Below, one piece after another: positions 34,795 to 44,617 of a stretch of DNA of 64,000 bases. The DNA is from DASQUK01 sp963756425 (GTDB lineage Bacteria > Actinomycetota > Acidimicrobiia > Acidimicrobiales > VFJN01), in assembly GCA_963756425.1 (NCBI GenBank), contig CAVWNW010000022.1, positions 186,001 through 250,000 on the forward strand. Reading direction: 5' to 3'. Position 1 is the first letter of the stretch. Each line of letters opens with the position of its first letter. A model generated the notes under the pieces. The model worked only from the letters and a program-made list of their open reading frames with translations. It did not search any database and was not told the origin of the DNA. A program made the translations under genes and the position numbers.

Positions 34795-36321
34795 GTGGTT
34801 GACGTCTCGGCGGGCTCACACACTTCGGGTCGTCCGTTGGCTGGCGAGGATGGTTGCCACGTCTCGTTACTCGCCGACGATGCGCCTCGCCGCGTACGCG
34901 AGGTCCTCGATCGGGCCGGCTACTCGCGCCAGCGGATCGCGGAGACGCTTGGCGTGGACGACATCCGGGCGCTCGACGGGGTCCCGGGGCCAGTGCTGGT
35001 CCGTAGGGTCGGCGAGGGAACCCCGCTCGAGCTGCTCATCCGGCTACTTCTCCTCGGCGTAGTTGTCGATCGCGACGCCGCCCGCACCGCCCTCCGTCCG
35101 ATGACGATCGAGGCGTGGGAGGCGCTCGGGCTGATCGAGATCACCGCCGGGGTCGTGCGCGCGTCCTACCGGGTGGTGCCTCACGACGACCTGCTGCTCC
35201 TCAGCGACTGGCCGGTGTCACCGATGCGGCCGCTCCTGCCCGACCATGTGCTCGGGCCGAACCCGTCGGCGTCGCTGCTGGCCAACTTCACGGTCAGGCC
35301 CCGCGTCGGCTCGGTGCTGGACCTCGGAGCCGGGTGCGGGATCCAGTCCCTGCTCGCCGCCCGCCACGCGGACCGGGTGGTCGCCAGCGACCTGAACCCG
35401 CGGGCCGTCACGATTGCGTCGTTCAACGCCGCGCTCAACCACGTCGCGGTCGACTGCATCGAGGGCGACCTGTTCGAGCCCGTGCGCGGCCAGCGTTTCG
35501 ACCTGGTCGTCTCGAATCCCCCCTTCGTGATCTCGCCCACTGCCAGCTTCCTGTTCCGCGACAGCGAGTTGGGAGGTGAAGGGATCGGGCGCACGATCAT
35601 CTCGAAAGTCGCCGGGCTGCTGAACGAGCGCGGCTTCTGCCAGCTGCTCACGAACTGGGCGCACATCGAAGGTGTCGACTGGACCGAGCGCATCGAGCAA
35701 GCGTTCGAAGGCTGCGGCTGCAACGCCTGGGTGCTGGCGGTCCATCACGCCGAGCCGGACGTCTACGCCAGCCGCTGGATCCAGCACCTGGAGCGGACCC
35801 CCGAGGCCGTCGGTGATGCCCTGGAGGAGTGGATGCGCTACTACGAGCGCGAGCGCATCAGTGGAATCAGTTGGTGCGTGGTCACGATGCGCCGAGCCAC
35901 CGGCCCCCGGACCTGGTTCGAGCTGGACGAGGTGCCGGAGGCCATTCGCTCCCCCGTGGGCGACCACCTGCTGCGCTGCTTCGAGGCACGGGAGCTCCTC
36001 GATGGCCTCGGCGACGACGCGCTCTTGGACCTGCGCCCCCGCCTCGCGCCAGAAACCCGCCTGGAGCAGCACTTCACCCCCGCACCCGAGGGCTGGGCGC
36101 CCGGCGAGGCGCAGCTGCGACTGACCGGGGGGCTTCCCCTCGATCTCGCGGTGGACGCGGACGTCGCGAACCTGCTGGTCCGCTGCGACGGCAGCCTGCC
36201 GCTGCGCGAGCTGCTGGCGCGCGCGGCCGCAGCCACCGGCGCGCCCGCCGACACCATCGCCCGCCAGGGCGCCGCTGCGACGAGGCATCTCATCGCGGCA
36301 GGGTTCCTCCTTCCCACATAG
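34795..36321 (+). CDS. HemK-like N5/N6-type methyltransferase with N- and C-terminal extension domains
   Basis: The 508-residue protein has an N-terminal helical domain (about 25-140; VREVLDRAGYSRQRIAETLG), a Rossmann methyltransferase core (VLDLGAGCGIQSLLAARHAD, VASDLNPRAV) and the catalytic VVSNPPFVISP motif of enzymes that methylate planar amide or amine nitrogens. A C-terminal winged-helix-like region (LPLDLAVDADVANLLVRCDG; LIAAGFLLP) follows. Actinomycetes have conserved proteins of this architecture (DUF7059-MTS-DUF7782-like); their substrate is not established. GTG 34795 is the only start before the first helix. Confidence 0.85.
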   Translation: MVDVSAGSHTSGRPLAGEDGCHVSLLADDAPRRVREVLDRAGYSRQRIAETLGVDDIRALDGVPGPVLVRRVGEGTPLELLIRLLLLGVVVDRDAARTALRPMTIEAWEALGLIEITAGVVRASYRVVPHDDLLLLSDWPVSPMRPLLPDHVLGPNPSASLLANFTVRPRVGSVLDLGAGCGIQSLLAARHADRVVASDLNPRAVTIASFNAALNHVAVDCIEGDLFEPVRGQRFDLVVSNPPFVISPTASFLFRDSELGGEGIGRTIISKVAGLLNERGFCQLLTNWAHIEGVDWTERIEQAFEGCGCNAWVLAVHHAEPDVYASRWIQHLERTPEAVGDALEEWMRYYERERISGISWCVVTMRRATGPRTWFELDEVPEAIRSPVGDHLLRCFEARELLDGLGDDALLDLRPRLAPETRLEQHFTPAPEGWAPGEAQLRLTGGLPLDLAVDADVANLLVRCDGSLPLRELLARAAAATGAPADTIARQGAAATRHLIAAGFLLPT

Positions 36322-36570
36322 CCCCCCAGTCGATCGTCATAACGGGACGATCACCGAACCGCTGAGCGACGTTCGCGCCCGACCGCTCCGCGCCCTGCAC
36401 GACGGAGCGACGGCGGAGGCACCGAATTGACGACACCCACGCAGAGTCGCGGTCGTTCCCGTCCGTTCATCCCGATACCACCCCACGTCGAGTCACGACG
36501 GAATGGCGCGAGGTGACTGCAGACATACTTCGGATCCTCGTTTAACACGCTCTGACCTGGGAGGAACCTC

Positions 36571-36599
36571 TTGACACAGCGGGCTGTAGCGGTCATAGG
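36571..36599 (+). promoter_or_regulatory. Candidate sigma-70 promoter upstream of the ferritin-like gene
   Basis: A perfect TTGACA at 36571-36576 is followed after 17 bases by CATAGG, which matches three of the six -10 consensus positions. It lies about 120 bases before the ferritin-like gene, in the 397-base gap after the methyltransferase gene, where no other gene is seen. The weak -10 makes this tentative. Confidence 0.35.
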
Positions 36600-36730
36600 G
36601 TGGGTTCCGCGTGATGTCAGGTGTGCCACGTCGCGCGGAGCAATAGCGACAAGAGCAGGTCCCTTGGTCGGCGTGTGGCCGCCGCCTCGCGTCGGAGCAC
36701 TCACGGCAGGAAGAAAAGGTGAAAGCGGCG

Positions 36731-37324
36731 ATGTCCTTCTTTTCTGATGTCAAAACGGTGGAAGCGCGAGTGCAGGAAGCGATGCAGGACGGCCCGGTCA
36801 CGCCGTATTACACGCTGCCGCTCGACAAGGTCTACGAGGTGCTAAACGGAGCTTTGGCATCCGAGATTGTCTGTGTGCTTCGTTACAAACAGCATTACTA
36901 CATGACGACGTCGATCCACCAAGAGCAGCTCCAAAACATGTTCAAGGAGCACTGGGAGGATGAAGAAGAGCACCTAGAGCGGATCGCCGAGCGCATCAAG
37001 CAACTCGGCGGCGTTCCCAACTTAGATCCGAACGACATTTCTACGCGTGCGTTCTCAAGGTTTGAGAGCGGGCACACGCTCGCCGATCTCCTCAAAGAGG
37101 ATCTCCTAGCCGAACGGGTCGTGATCAAGATATACGGCGATATCGTCACCTTCTTCGGGGACGCCGACCCGGTCAGCCGCCGGATGTTCGAGGATATCCT
37201 CGAAGACGAACAAGATCACGCAGACGAAATCGCGGACCTGCTCTACACGGTCGATCCCGAGACCGGTGAGACCATCGAGCAGTTTACGGGAGACTCCACG
37301 TTCAAACGCGTGAACCTCTCGTAA
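36731..37324 (+). CDS. Bacterioferritin/ferritin-like diiron protein
   Basis: The 197-residue four-helix protein reads LDKVYEVLNGALASEIVCVL, then RYKQHYYM, EHWEDEEEHLERIAERI, LLAERVVIKIYGDIVTFF and ILEDEQDHADEIADLL. It has the paired Glu and E-x-x-H iron ligands of bacterioferritin/Dps-like proteins. ATG 36731 is used; GTG 36719 with AGGAAG upstream is an alternative. Composition is clearly different from its neighbours: 36901-36960 has 32 G/C in 60 bases against 43 in 60 at 36121-36180. A/T-ending codons are common. This suggests recent transfer. Confidence 0.9.
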   Translation: MSFFSDVKTVEARVQEAMQDGPVTPYYTLPLDKVYEVLNGALASEIVCVLRYKQHYYMTTSIHQEQLQNMFKEHWEDEEEHLERIAERIKQLGGVPNLDPNDISTRAFSRFESGHTLADLLKEDLLAERVVIKIYGDIVTFFGDADPVSRRMFEDILEDEQDHADEIADLLYTVDPETGETIEQFTGDSTFKRVNLS

Positions 37325-37568
37325 GTACAATACGGGCAGGATTTGTTAGCGGACCGCGCTGATTTCCATGGGCTTACGCGCCTGAACGGCGTCTGCCAGC
37401 ACCTCCGTGGTGGCCCGCAGAGACTCGAGCCGGCGGCCTGCCGCTGAGGCGCCGCTGAGCCGCTACCGATCGTCCTGGGGTTACACACCCGGCCCCGAAC
37501 GGGTACAGATGTGTGGCAGAGGGGGGCGAGAGTGCCCTGAAGTTCTCCTACCGCCCGAAGGAGACATC

Positions 37569-39589
<2,021 letters not shown>

Positions 39590-39659
39590 CGGCCCGAACC
39601 CTGCGAGGCCCGCGGTCGCGTCGTCGAGTTGAACGGCCCACGGGCCTGCTACCCGCTTC

Positions 39660-39998
39660 TCACGATCCGGGCGCGGCCCGGGCCATACGGGCGGCAACGA
39701 GGTGAGGAAGGACCTCGGACGTGAAGTGCTGCGCGGGGTCGGCGTGGCCGATGGCGGTATCGACGATGACACCGCCTCGGGATGCCGCCGCCGCCCGTAG
39801 CCGCTCGCGAGCCGCGTCCGAGACCGAGCCACCCGCCACGACCGCCAGCAGACCGTCGCTTCCCGCGATTGCCCGTAGCGCGTCCGCCTCGGTGAAGACG
39901 CCGACGACCGTGAAGCCGTGCCGTTCCAGGACCGAGGTCGCCGCTCGCATCTTCTCGGGGGACCGACCTACGACCACCACGGTCGACTCCGGTGCCAT
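39660..39998 (-). CDS. Pseudo-receiver-like small protein
   Basis: The 112-residue protein begins MAPESTVVVVGRSPEKMRAA and alternates strands and helices as in a response-regulator receiver (VLERHGFTVVGVFTEADALR; LLAVVAGGSVSD; GVIVDTAIG; EVLPHLVAARM). The acidic pair and phosphorylatable Asp are missing: Gly-Arg-Ser replaces Asp-Asp and Ala-Gly-Gly replaces the Asp loop. It may be a phosphorylation-independent signalling domain. ATG 39998 is the first Met at the domain edge; ATG 40031 is also in frame. Confidence 0.55.
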   Translation of the reverse strand: MAPESTVVVVGRSPEKMRAATSVLERHGFTVVGVFTEADALRAIAGSDGLLAVVAGGSVSDAARERLRAAAASRGGVIVDTAIGHADPAQHFTSEVLPHLVAARMARAAPGS

Positions 39999-40419
39999 GA
40001 TGAGAACGCTACGACCTAAAGCTGACTTCAAGTCAACCCCAGCTACCTCGAGCCCGCGGCCCGACGTGGTACGTCGTCACACCGACGTAGTCCCGGTGCC
40101 GCTACGGGTGACGTGATCCTGACTGCCTAGAACGTGGCCTAGGCATCGACAGGCAGATGGCGGTGATCGTCGAGTGATCGCGCGGCCCACACCGGAACGT
40201 GCACGTGGCTTCCATCGGACCGCGTGCGAATGATTCACCGCTGCCCGCGAGCGTCGATTGACTCGGTCCGGAACCGCTCAGCGTGCCACGCTGATTGCCC
40301 TGCGCTGTCGTCGGGCGCCGCCTGACGGATCCGCAGTCACTTCCGCCGCCGCCATCACCAGAGCCACCGCATCCGGGTCGTAGTCTCACGCCTTGCTTGA
40401 CTGAGGAGGTCGCACCGTT
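39999..40419. other. Intergenic region without a supported gene
   Basis: This gap of about 420 bases lies between the divergent pseudo-receiver and HdeD genes. A minus-strand open frame at 40102-40389 is Arg/Gly/Ser-rich and looks antisense-like. AGGAGGT just before 40420 belongs to the HdeD gene. I see no RNA gene or repeat. Confidence 0.5.
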
Positions 40420-41013
40420 GTGCTAGCGCAATCCAACAGGGAAGACCTGAAGACAGTGACCGGGAGCTGGGGGTGGTTCCTAGCCGCTGGTATCGGCTGG
40501 ATCGTCTTTTCCTTCTTCGTGCTGTCGTTCAACTACCGGACCGTGTGGGCCATCGCTCTGTTCTTCGGCATCGGCTTCATCATGGGCGGGCTCATGGAGT
40601 TTGCCGTCGCCGCGGTGGCCCCGGGCTGGAAGTGGCTATACATCGCCATCGGGATCGTGTCGATCGTCGCCGGGGTCATCGCCCTCGCGTGGCCGGGTCA
40701 GACCTTCCTGGTGCTCAGTGCCCTCGCCGGGTGGCTCCTTTTCTTCTACGGGATCATCGACGTCGTCTTTGCTTTCAGCACACGACGGGTCGAGAGCCTC
40801 TGGTGGACGCAGCTCGTTACCGGGATCATCATGGTCCTCCTGGGATTCTGGGCGATCAGTCCGGACGCCCAGACCGTGTCGACCTACCGGGGGTCGGTGC
40901 TGCTCGTCGTCTGGATCGGGGTGGCGGCACTCTTCCGTGGCATCTCGGACACCATCGTCGGCTTCCGGCTGCGTTCCACGCACGCCGACCTCGGAGGGCC
41001 CGCCCCCGCCTGA
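40420..41013 (+). CDS. HdeD-family (DUF308) membrane protein
   Basis: The 197-residue protein has six membrane helices in three repeated pairs: GWGWFL-like FLAAGIGWIVFSFFVLSF, WAIALFFGIGFIMGGLMEFA, LYIAIGIVSIVAGVIALAWP, LSALAGWLLFFYGIIDVVFA, LVTGIIMVLLGFWAI and LLVVWIGVAALFRGISDTIV. The W-P-x-x-T-x-x-x-L loop is typical of HdeD, an acid-resistance-associated membrane family. GTG 40420 follows AGGAGGT by ten bases. The transport or protective role is not defined. Confidence 0.9.
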   Translation: MLAQSNREDLKTVTGSWGWFLAAGIGWIVFSFFVLSFNYRTVWAIALFFGIGFIMGGLMEFAVAAVAPGWKWLYIAIGIVSIVAGVIALAWPGQTFLVLSALAGWLLFFYGIIDVVFAFSTRRVESLWWTQLVTGIIMVLLGFWAISPDAQTVSTYRGSVLLVVWIGVAALFRGISDTIVGFRLRSTHADLGGPAPA

Positions 41014-41142
41014 CCGCCAGCGAGTCCAGGCGCTTCAACCCGTTGGCGAGAGGCGCTCGACCCGGATGTCCGCGATCGGAGTGCCGGCACCGACCACCAG
41101 GTCGCTGGCCGCGTCCGCGAACGAGGTCGAACCACAGACCGA

Positions 41143-41859
41143 CTAGGCGCCGACGAGCCGCAGGACGTCGTCGGGCGTCGCGGAGCCGTCGTGGATGAGC
41201 TGGCCGTCGCGCAGTGCGACGCAGCGGTCGACCCGCTCCACGTAGAGCGGGTCATGGGTGGCGACCACTACGGCGGCGCCGTCGCGGTGGGCCTGGTCGA
41301 GCAACGCGAGCAACGCCTGTTTCCCGGGTGCGTCGAGACCCACGAACGGCTCGTCGACCAGCAGCACGTCGAGCGGTCGGACGAGGCCGAGCGCGATCGA
41401 CGTCTTCTGCCGCAGGCCCCGGCTGAAGCGAGCCGGCAGGTCGTCGGCACGGTGCAGCAGGCCGATCCGGTCGAGCAGGTTGTCGAAGGCGTCGACCGGC
41501 GCGTCGACTCCGTGGAGCGCCGCGATGTACGCCAAGTGCTCACGGACGCTCAGGTCGTCGTAAAGCACGGGGTCGTCGGGTATGAAACTGACGGACGCCC
41601 GCGCGGTTGACGTGCCGGCTGGGGCACCTGCGACCTCGATCGACCCGTCGCTCAGCTCGAGCAGGCCCGCGGCCGTAGCCAGGAACGTCGACTTGCCCGA
41701 GCCGTTGTGCCCAACCAGCGCCACACGCTCACCGGCGCGGATGGCGAGGTCGAGCGGGCCCAGGGCCACGAGATCGCCGTACGACTTCGCCGCCGCGGTG
41801 GCGACCAGGATCGGGGGCGGACCCGGCGGCACCGACTTGCGTCGCTTATCACGCCGCAT
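41143..41859 (-). CDS. ABC exporter ATP-binding protein
   Basis: The 238-residue ATPase has Walker A GHNGSGKST, the Q-loop region SVSFIPDDPVLYDDLSVREH, an atypical signature FSRGLRQK in place of LSGGQ, Walker B VLLVDEPFVGLD and switch His VVVATHDP. This CcmA/NatA-like type usually drives efflux or drug/peptide export. The ATG at 41859 overlaps the end of the permease gene by 11 bases; the longer upstream reading is antisense-like. It must act with that permease. Confidence 0.9.
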   Translation of the reverse strand: MRRDKRRKSVPPGPPPILVATAAAKSYGDLVALGPLDLAIRAGERVALVGHNGSGKSTFLATAAGLLELSDGSIEVAGAPAGTSTARASVSFIPDDPVLYDDLSVREHLAYIAALHGVDAPVDAFDNLLDRIGLLHRADDLPARFSRGLRQKTSIALGLVRPLDVLLVDEPFVGLDAPGKQALLALLDQAHRDGAAVVVATHDPLYVERVDRCVALRDGQLIHDGSATPDDVLRLVGA

Positions 41860-43504
41860 GGGCGGTGTCCTCCTCTCGCTGCTTCCCAGCCGGGAACGCC
41901 TGGTCCATCGCCGCCTTCCACCACGCATGCATCCGGTCACGCATCCGCAGCCAGCCGCCAACGAGCACGAACATCACCACCACACCGACTGTCGCCGCAC
42001 CGGCGGCGGAAGGTACGGGCCGGCCGTTCTCGGCCGCGGCACGCGCGGCCAGCACGGGGAGCGTCCCGAGGACGGCCAGCGCAAGCGGCCAAGCGGCACG
42101 CACAACGATGCGCATCCCAGCAACCTCCGGTGGCACCAGTGTCCAGGCGTCACCAGTCGACACGTCGGGCATGCCGCTCACCAGGCTCGTCACCGCACCC
42201 GCCACCGATCCCAGCGCTGCGGGCACCACACAGATCGCCGCTACCGCCAACGCGCCCTGGGACGGCTCGACCAGCAGCGCCGCCGCCGCAGCAACCACGG
42301 CGACGACCACCATCACGACGACGCTGACGGCCAGGTGGCGCACGTGGACCTCGGCCCGTTCGATCGGGACGGATCGCGATCGGGTGGGGTGGTCGATCTC
42401 CTGTGCCAACGGCTCGACCGCGTCGAGGCCGGCGACATAGAGCGCCACGCCCGCGACGGCCAACAGCGGGGTCGTACCCGCCCAGACACCTCGCAGCGCC
42501 AGGCCGGCGGCGACGGCGAGCAGCACCATCCGGCCGACCCGAGCTGCCGGCCACCGCAGCACTCCACGCCAGCCGCGCGTCCAGACTGGGAAGCGTCCGG
42601 TCCCCCGCACGTCCAACCGCACCCACGGCCGCAGCCGCGGCAGCTCCATCGCCAGCTGCCGCCGCAGCACGATCACCGTTCGCAGGTCCTGCAACGTGGC
42701 GGCGAACCGGAGTTGGCCCACCAGCGTCGACCGGCGCTCCGCTGCCTCAACCGACACCTTGCCCACCCGGACGAGCCCGACCGCCACCACGGCGAGCGAC
42801 ACCATCATCGCCACGAGCCCCCACACATTGAACGTCTCAGGCCAAAGGCCGATACGGCCCCACGCGGTGAGCGGCGAACCGCCGACCACCCCGAGCCCGT
42901 CGGCCACCGCCAGTGCCCCGAGCCCGACGCTGACCAGCGTGGCGAGCCACGACGGCAGCCGCGCGGCCGATGCGCACAACGCAACGCCGTACGCCAATAC
43001 AACTGTGCTGACGGCGAACAGCGCCCCGCAGACCATCCAGACGGCGGCGTGGTGTTCGAGCCGCCGCGACGCCAAAAGGCCCGCCACCACGCCGACAACG
43101 GAAGCCACGAACAGAAGGAAGCGAAGCTGGCGCAGTACCGGACCTCGGACGGCCGTGGCGCGGTCGACGGGGGCCAGCAGGACGTGGCGCACCTCGGCAC
43201 GCTCGAGGGCGAGTGGGCCGCCCCGACTGCCCGACCGCAGGCCGATGGCCAGCGCAACGGCAACGACCGCCCCCAGCCAGTCGGCGCCCTCAGCCGCCAC
43301 CCTGGCCGTCTGGCTGGTGGTGAGCGGACTGTCGCCGACAGCGGCGGCCAGCAAGTACAGCGCGATGGCGCCGAAGATCGCGGTCACGTAAGCCTGGTAC
43401 ATGGCGTCGATCCAATGGACGTCGGCCAGCCGCTTGCGCCGCCGGTAGCGACGCCACTCGGCGAGCGCAAGCTCCAGGTCAGCCTCGGGCTCTGCGGTCA
43501 ACAC
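41849..43504 (-). CDS. ABC transporter membrane protein (ABC-2/DUF6297-like)
   Basis: The 551-residue polytopic protein has about twelve hydrophobic segments in two halves. These are joined by a cytosolic part containing VSVEAAERRSTLVGQLRFAA and TVIVLRRQLAMELPRLRPW. The second half includes VLRWPAARVGRMVLLAVAAG and LALRGVWAG. It resembles actinobacterial membrane proteins always encoded with a CcmA-like ATPase. It starts at GTG 43504, and the ATPase gene overlaps its 3' end. The substrate is unknown; the low-identity family makes the exact subtype uncertain. Confidence 0.75.
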   Translation of the reverse strand: MLTAEPEADLELALAEWRRYRRRKRLADVHWIDAMYQAYVTAIFGAIALYLLAAAVGDSPLTTSQTARVAAEGADWLGAVVAVALAIGLRSGSRGGPLALERAEVRHVLLAPVDRATAVRGPVLRQLRFLLFVASVVGVVAGLLASRRLEHHAAVWMVCGALFAVSTVVLAYGVALCASAARLPSWLATLVSVGLGALAVADGLGVVGGSPLTAWGRIGLWPETFNVWGLVAMMVSLAVVAVGLVRVGKVSVEAAERRSTLVGQLRFAATLQDLRTVIVLRRQLAMELPRLRPWVRLDVRGTGRFPVWTRGWRGVLRWPAARVGRMVLLAVAAGLALRGVWAGTTPLLAVAGVALYVAGLDAVEPLAQEIDHPTRSRSVPIERAEVHVRHLAVSVVVMVVVAVVAAAAALLVEPSQGALAVAAICVVPAALGSVAGAVTSLVSGMPDVSTGDAWTLVPPEVAGMRIVVRAAWPLALAVLGTLPVLAARAAAENGRPVPSAAGAATVGVVVMFVLVGGWLRMRDRMHAWWKAAMDQAFPAGKQREEDTAHAA

Positions 43505-43581
43505 CGAAGGGCGACGCTACCCGCACCGCACGTGCCATCGACTTCGCCGTTGCCGAGCGCGGCGAGGGTCTCCGGCGTGGA

Positions 43582-44496
43582 TTAGGCGGACAGCCCCGCG
43601 GCTGCCTGGGTGAGCTTGTCGGCTCCGTTCGCGGTGAGTTGCTCCACGGTGGTGACGAAGTTCGGATGTTCGAGACCGGAGACAAGGAAGGTCCACCGGT
43701 ACGAGCGCCGCTGGTGGGTGCGGATCTCGTCCCGCTCGGTGTCGGTGTACGTCCGGCGCGTGGCTGCCTGTAGTGCGTCGATGTCGAGCTCGAGCTGTTG
43801 AGCCAGGAGCCCGTCGACGGCGCCGCCCAGCTCCAGCAGCTCGTCGACGGCCTTCTCGCGCTCGTCGGCACTGAGCTCGCTGGCGACCTCGTCGATGAGA
43901 AGGCTGTCCATCCGGGCGTGTCGGGACTCGTCGATCCAATGGAAGCGCAGGATGTCTCGGAACAGCTCGTCGAGCTCGTTCCGGTCGCGGACGTGTTCGA
44001 CGTAGTGGAGTTGAGTGAACCACTCGACCATGCTGGTGAGCAGCAGCGGGGTGAGCGGTGACGTACTGAGGACGGCGCCGGCGACTTCCTCGCGGCCGGG
44101 GACCAGGCCGCAGCTGGTGCCGAAACCCGCCTCGAACTGGTCACACGCCCGGCGGAGCATCTCCTGGTGCTTGACCTCCTCCTCGGCGAAGCGCAGGAGG
44201 GTCCACAGACGCGTCTCATCGCCGTACACGTCGCGGCGGGCGTGGTCGACGACCATCGGCACGATGTACTCCTCGACGAACGCGAAGATGTGGCAGTAGC
44301 TGTTGCCGCGGATTTGGTTCAGCATCCGCTTCTCGTCGTCGTTCAGGCAGCCGATGGCGCTGACACCGGCGATCCGGTCGGGCAGGAACGGCTTGGCGAA
44401 GTCGAAGTCGCGGCCCTGGAAGCAGTCGTCGACCGTCCAGGCGTTGCGCACCGAGCCTTCAAGGCAGGTCTCGTAGCTGTACTCGTGGGTCAACAT
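43582..44496 (-). CDS. AurF-like ferritin-fold diiron oxygenase
   Basis: The 304-residue protein has the paired diiron ligands of AurF/ferritin-like oxygenases in four helices: HIFAFVEEYIVPMVVDHAR, LLRFAEEEVKHQEMLRRACD, SMVEWFTQLHYVEHV and RFHWIDESRHARMDSL. Two E-x-x-H-type motifs are visible (EEVKH, DESRH). AurF oxidises aryl amines; relatives act on other small molecules. GGAAGGGG precedes the ATG at 44496. A near-copy of the palindrome found ahead of the TetR gene lies 51-71 bases upstream, so this gene probably has its own TetR-controlled promoter. Confidence 0.82.
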   Translation of the reverse strand: MLTHEYSYETCLEGSVRNAWTVDDCFQGRDFDFAKPFLPDRIAGVSAIGCLNDDEKRMLNQIRGNSYCHIFAFVEEYIVPMVVDHARRDVYGDETRLWTLLRFAEEEVKHQEMLRRACDQFEAGFGTSCGLVPGREEVAGAVLSTSPLTPLLLTSMVEWFTQLHYVEHVRDRNELDELFRDILRFHWIDESRHARMDSLLIDEVASELSADEREKAVDELLELGGAVDGLLAQQLELDIDALQAATRRTYTDTERDEIRTHQRRSYRWTFLVSGLEHPNFVTTVEQLTANGADKLTQAAAGLSA

Positions 44497-44546
44497 TGCT
44501 GGGTCCCCTTCCTGTGGGGGTGTGTGTTGGCTGGCTGTTTGGGCAG

Positions 44547-44567
44547 ATCGTTCGATCGATCGACCGA
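44547..44567 (-). promoter_or_regulatory. Predicted TetR operator, copy 2, upstream of the diiron oxygenase
   Basis: On the minus strand this 21-base site reads TCGGTCGATCGATCGAACGA plus T. It differs at one position from the palindrome-containing site at 48244-48264, which has C where this has T at base 13. It lies in the 121-base gap between the fusion gene and the oxygenase gene, ahead of the oxygenase ribosome-binding site. Confidence 0.7.
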
Positions 44568-44617
44568 CTGGCCGTTGCTGTTGGCACTAGTGCGGATCGA
44601 GCCGTCATGGCGGGCGG

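Noticed and set aside
39635..39646. Hairpin GGCCC-AC-GGGCC after the GH3 gene, considered as a terminator
   Set aside because: It is short, has a two-base loop and no T-tract follows.
40102..40389. 95-codon minus-strand open frame between the pseudo-receiver and HdeD genes
   Set aside because: Composition is Gly, Arg and Ser-rich, with no ribosome-binding site and no recognisable motif.
41582..43585. A 667-codon plus-strand open frame
   Set aside because: It is antisense to the ABC permease and is a low-complexity run of His, Arg, Gln, Pro and Asp; the permease on the other strand has clear membrane helices.
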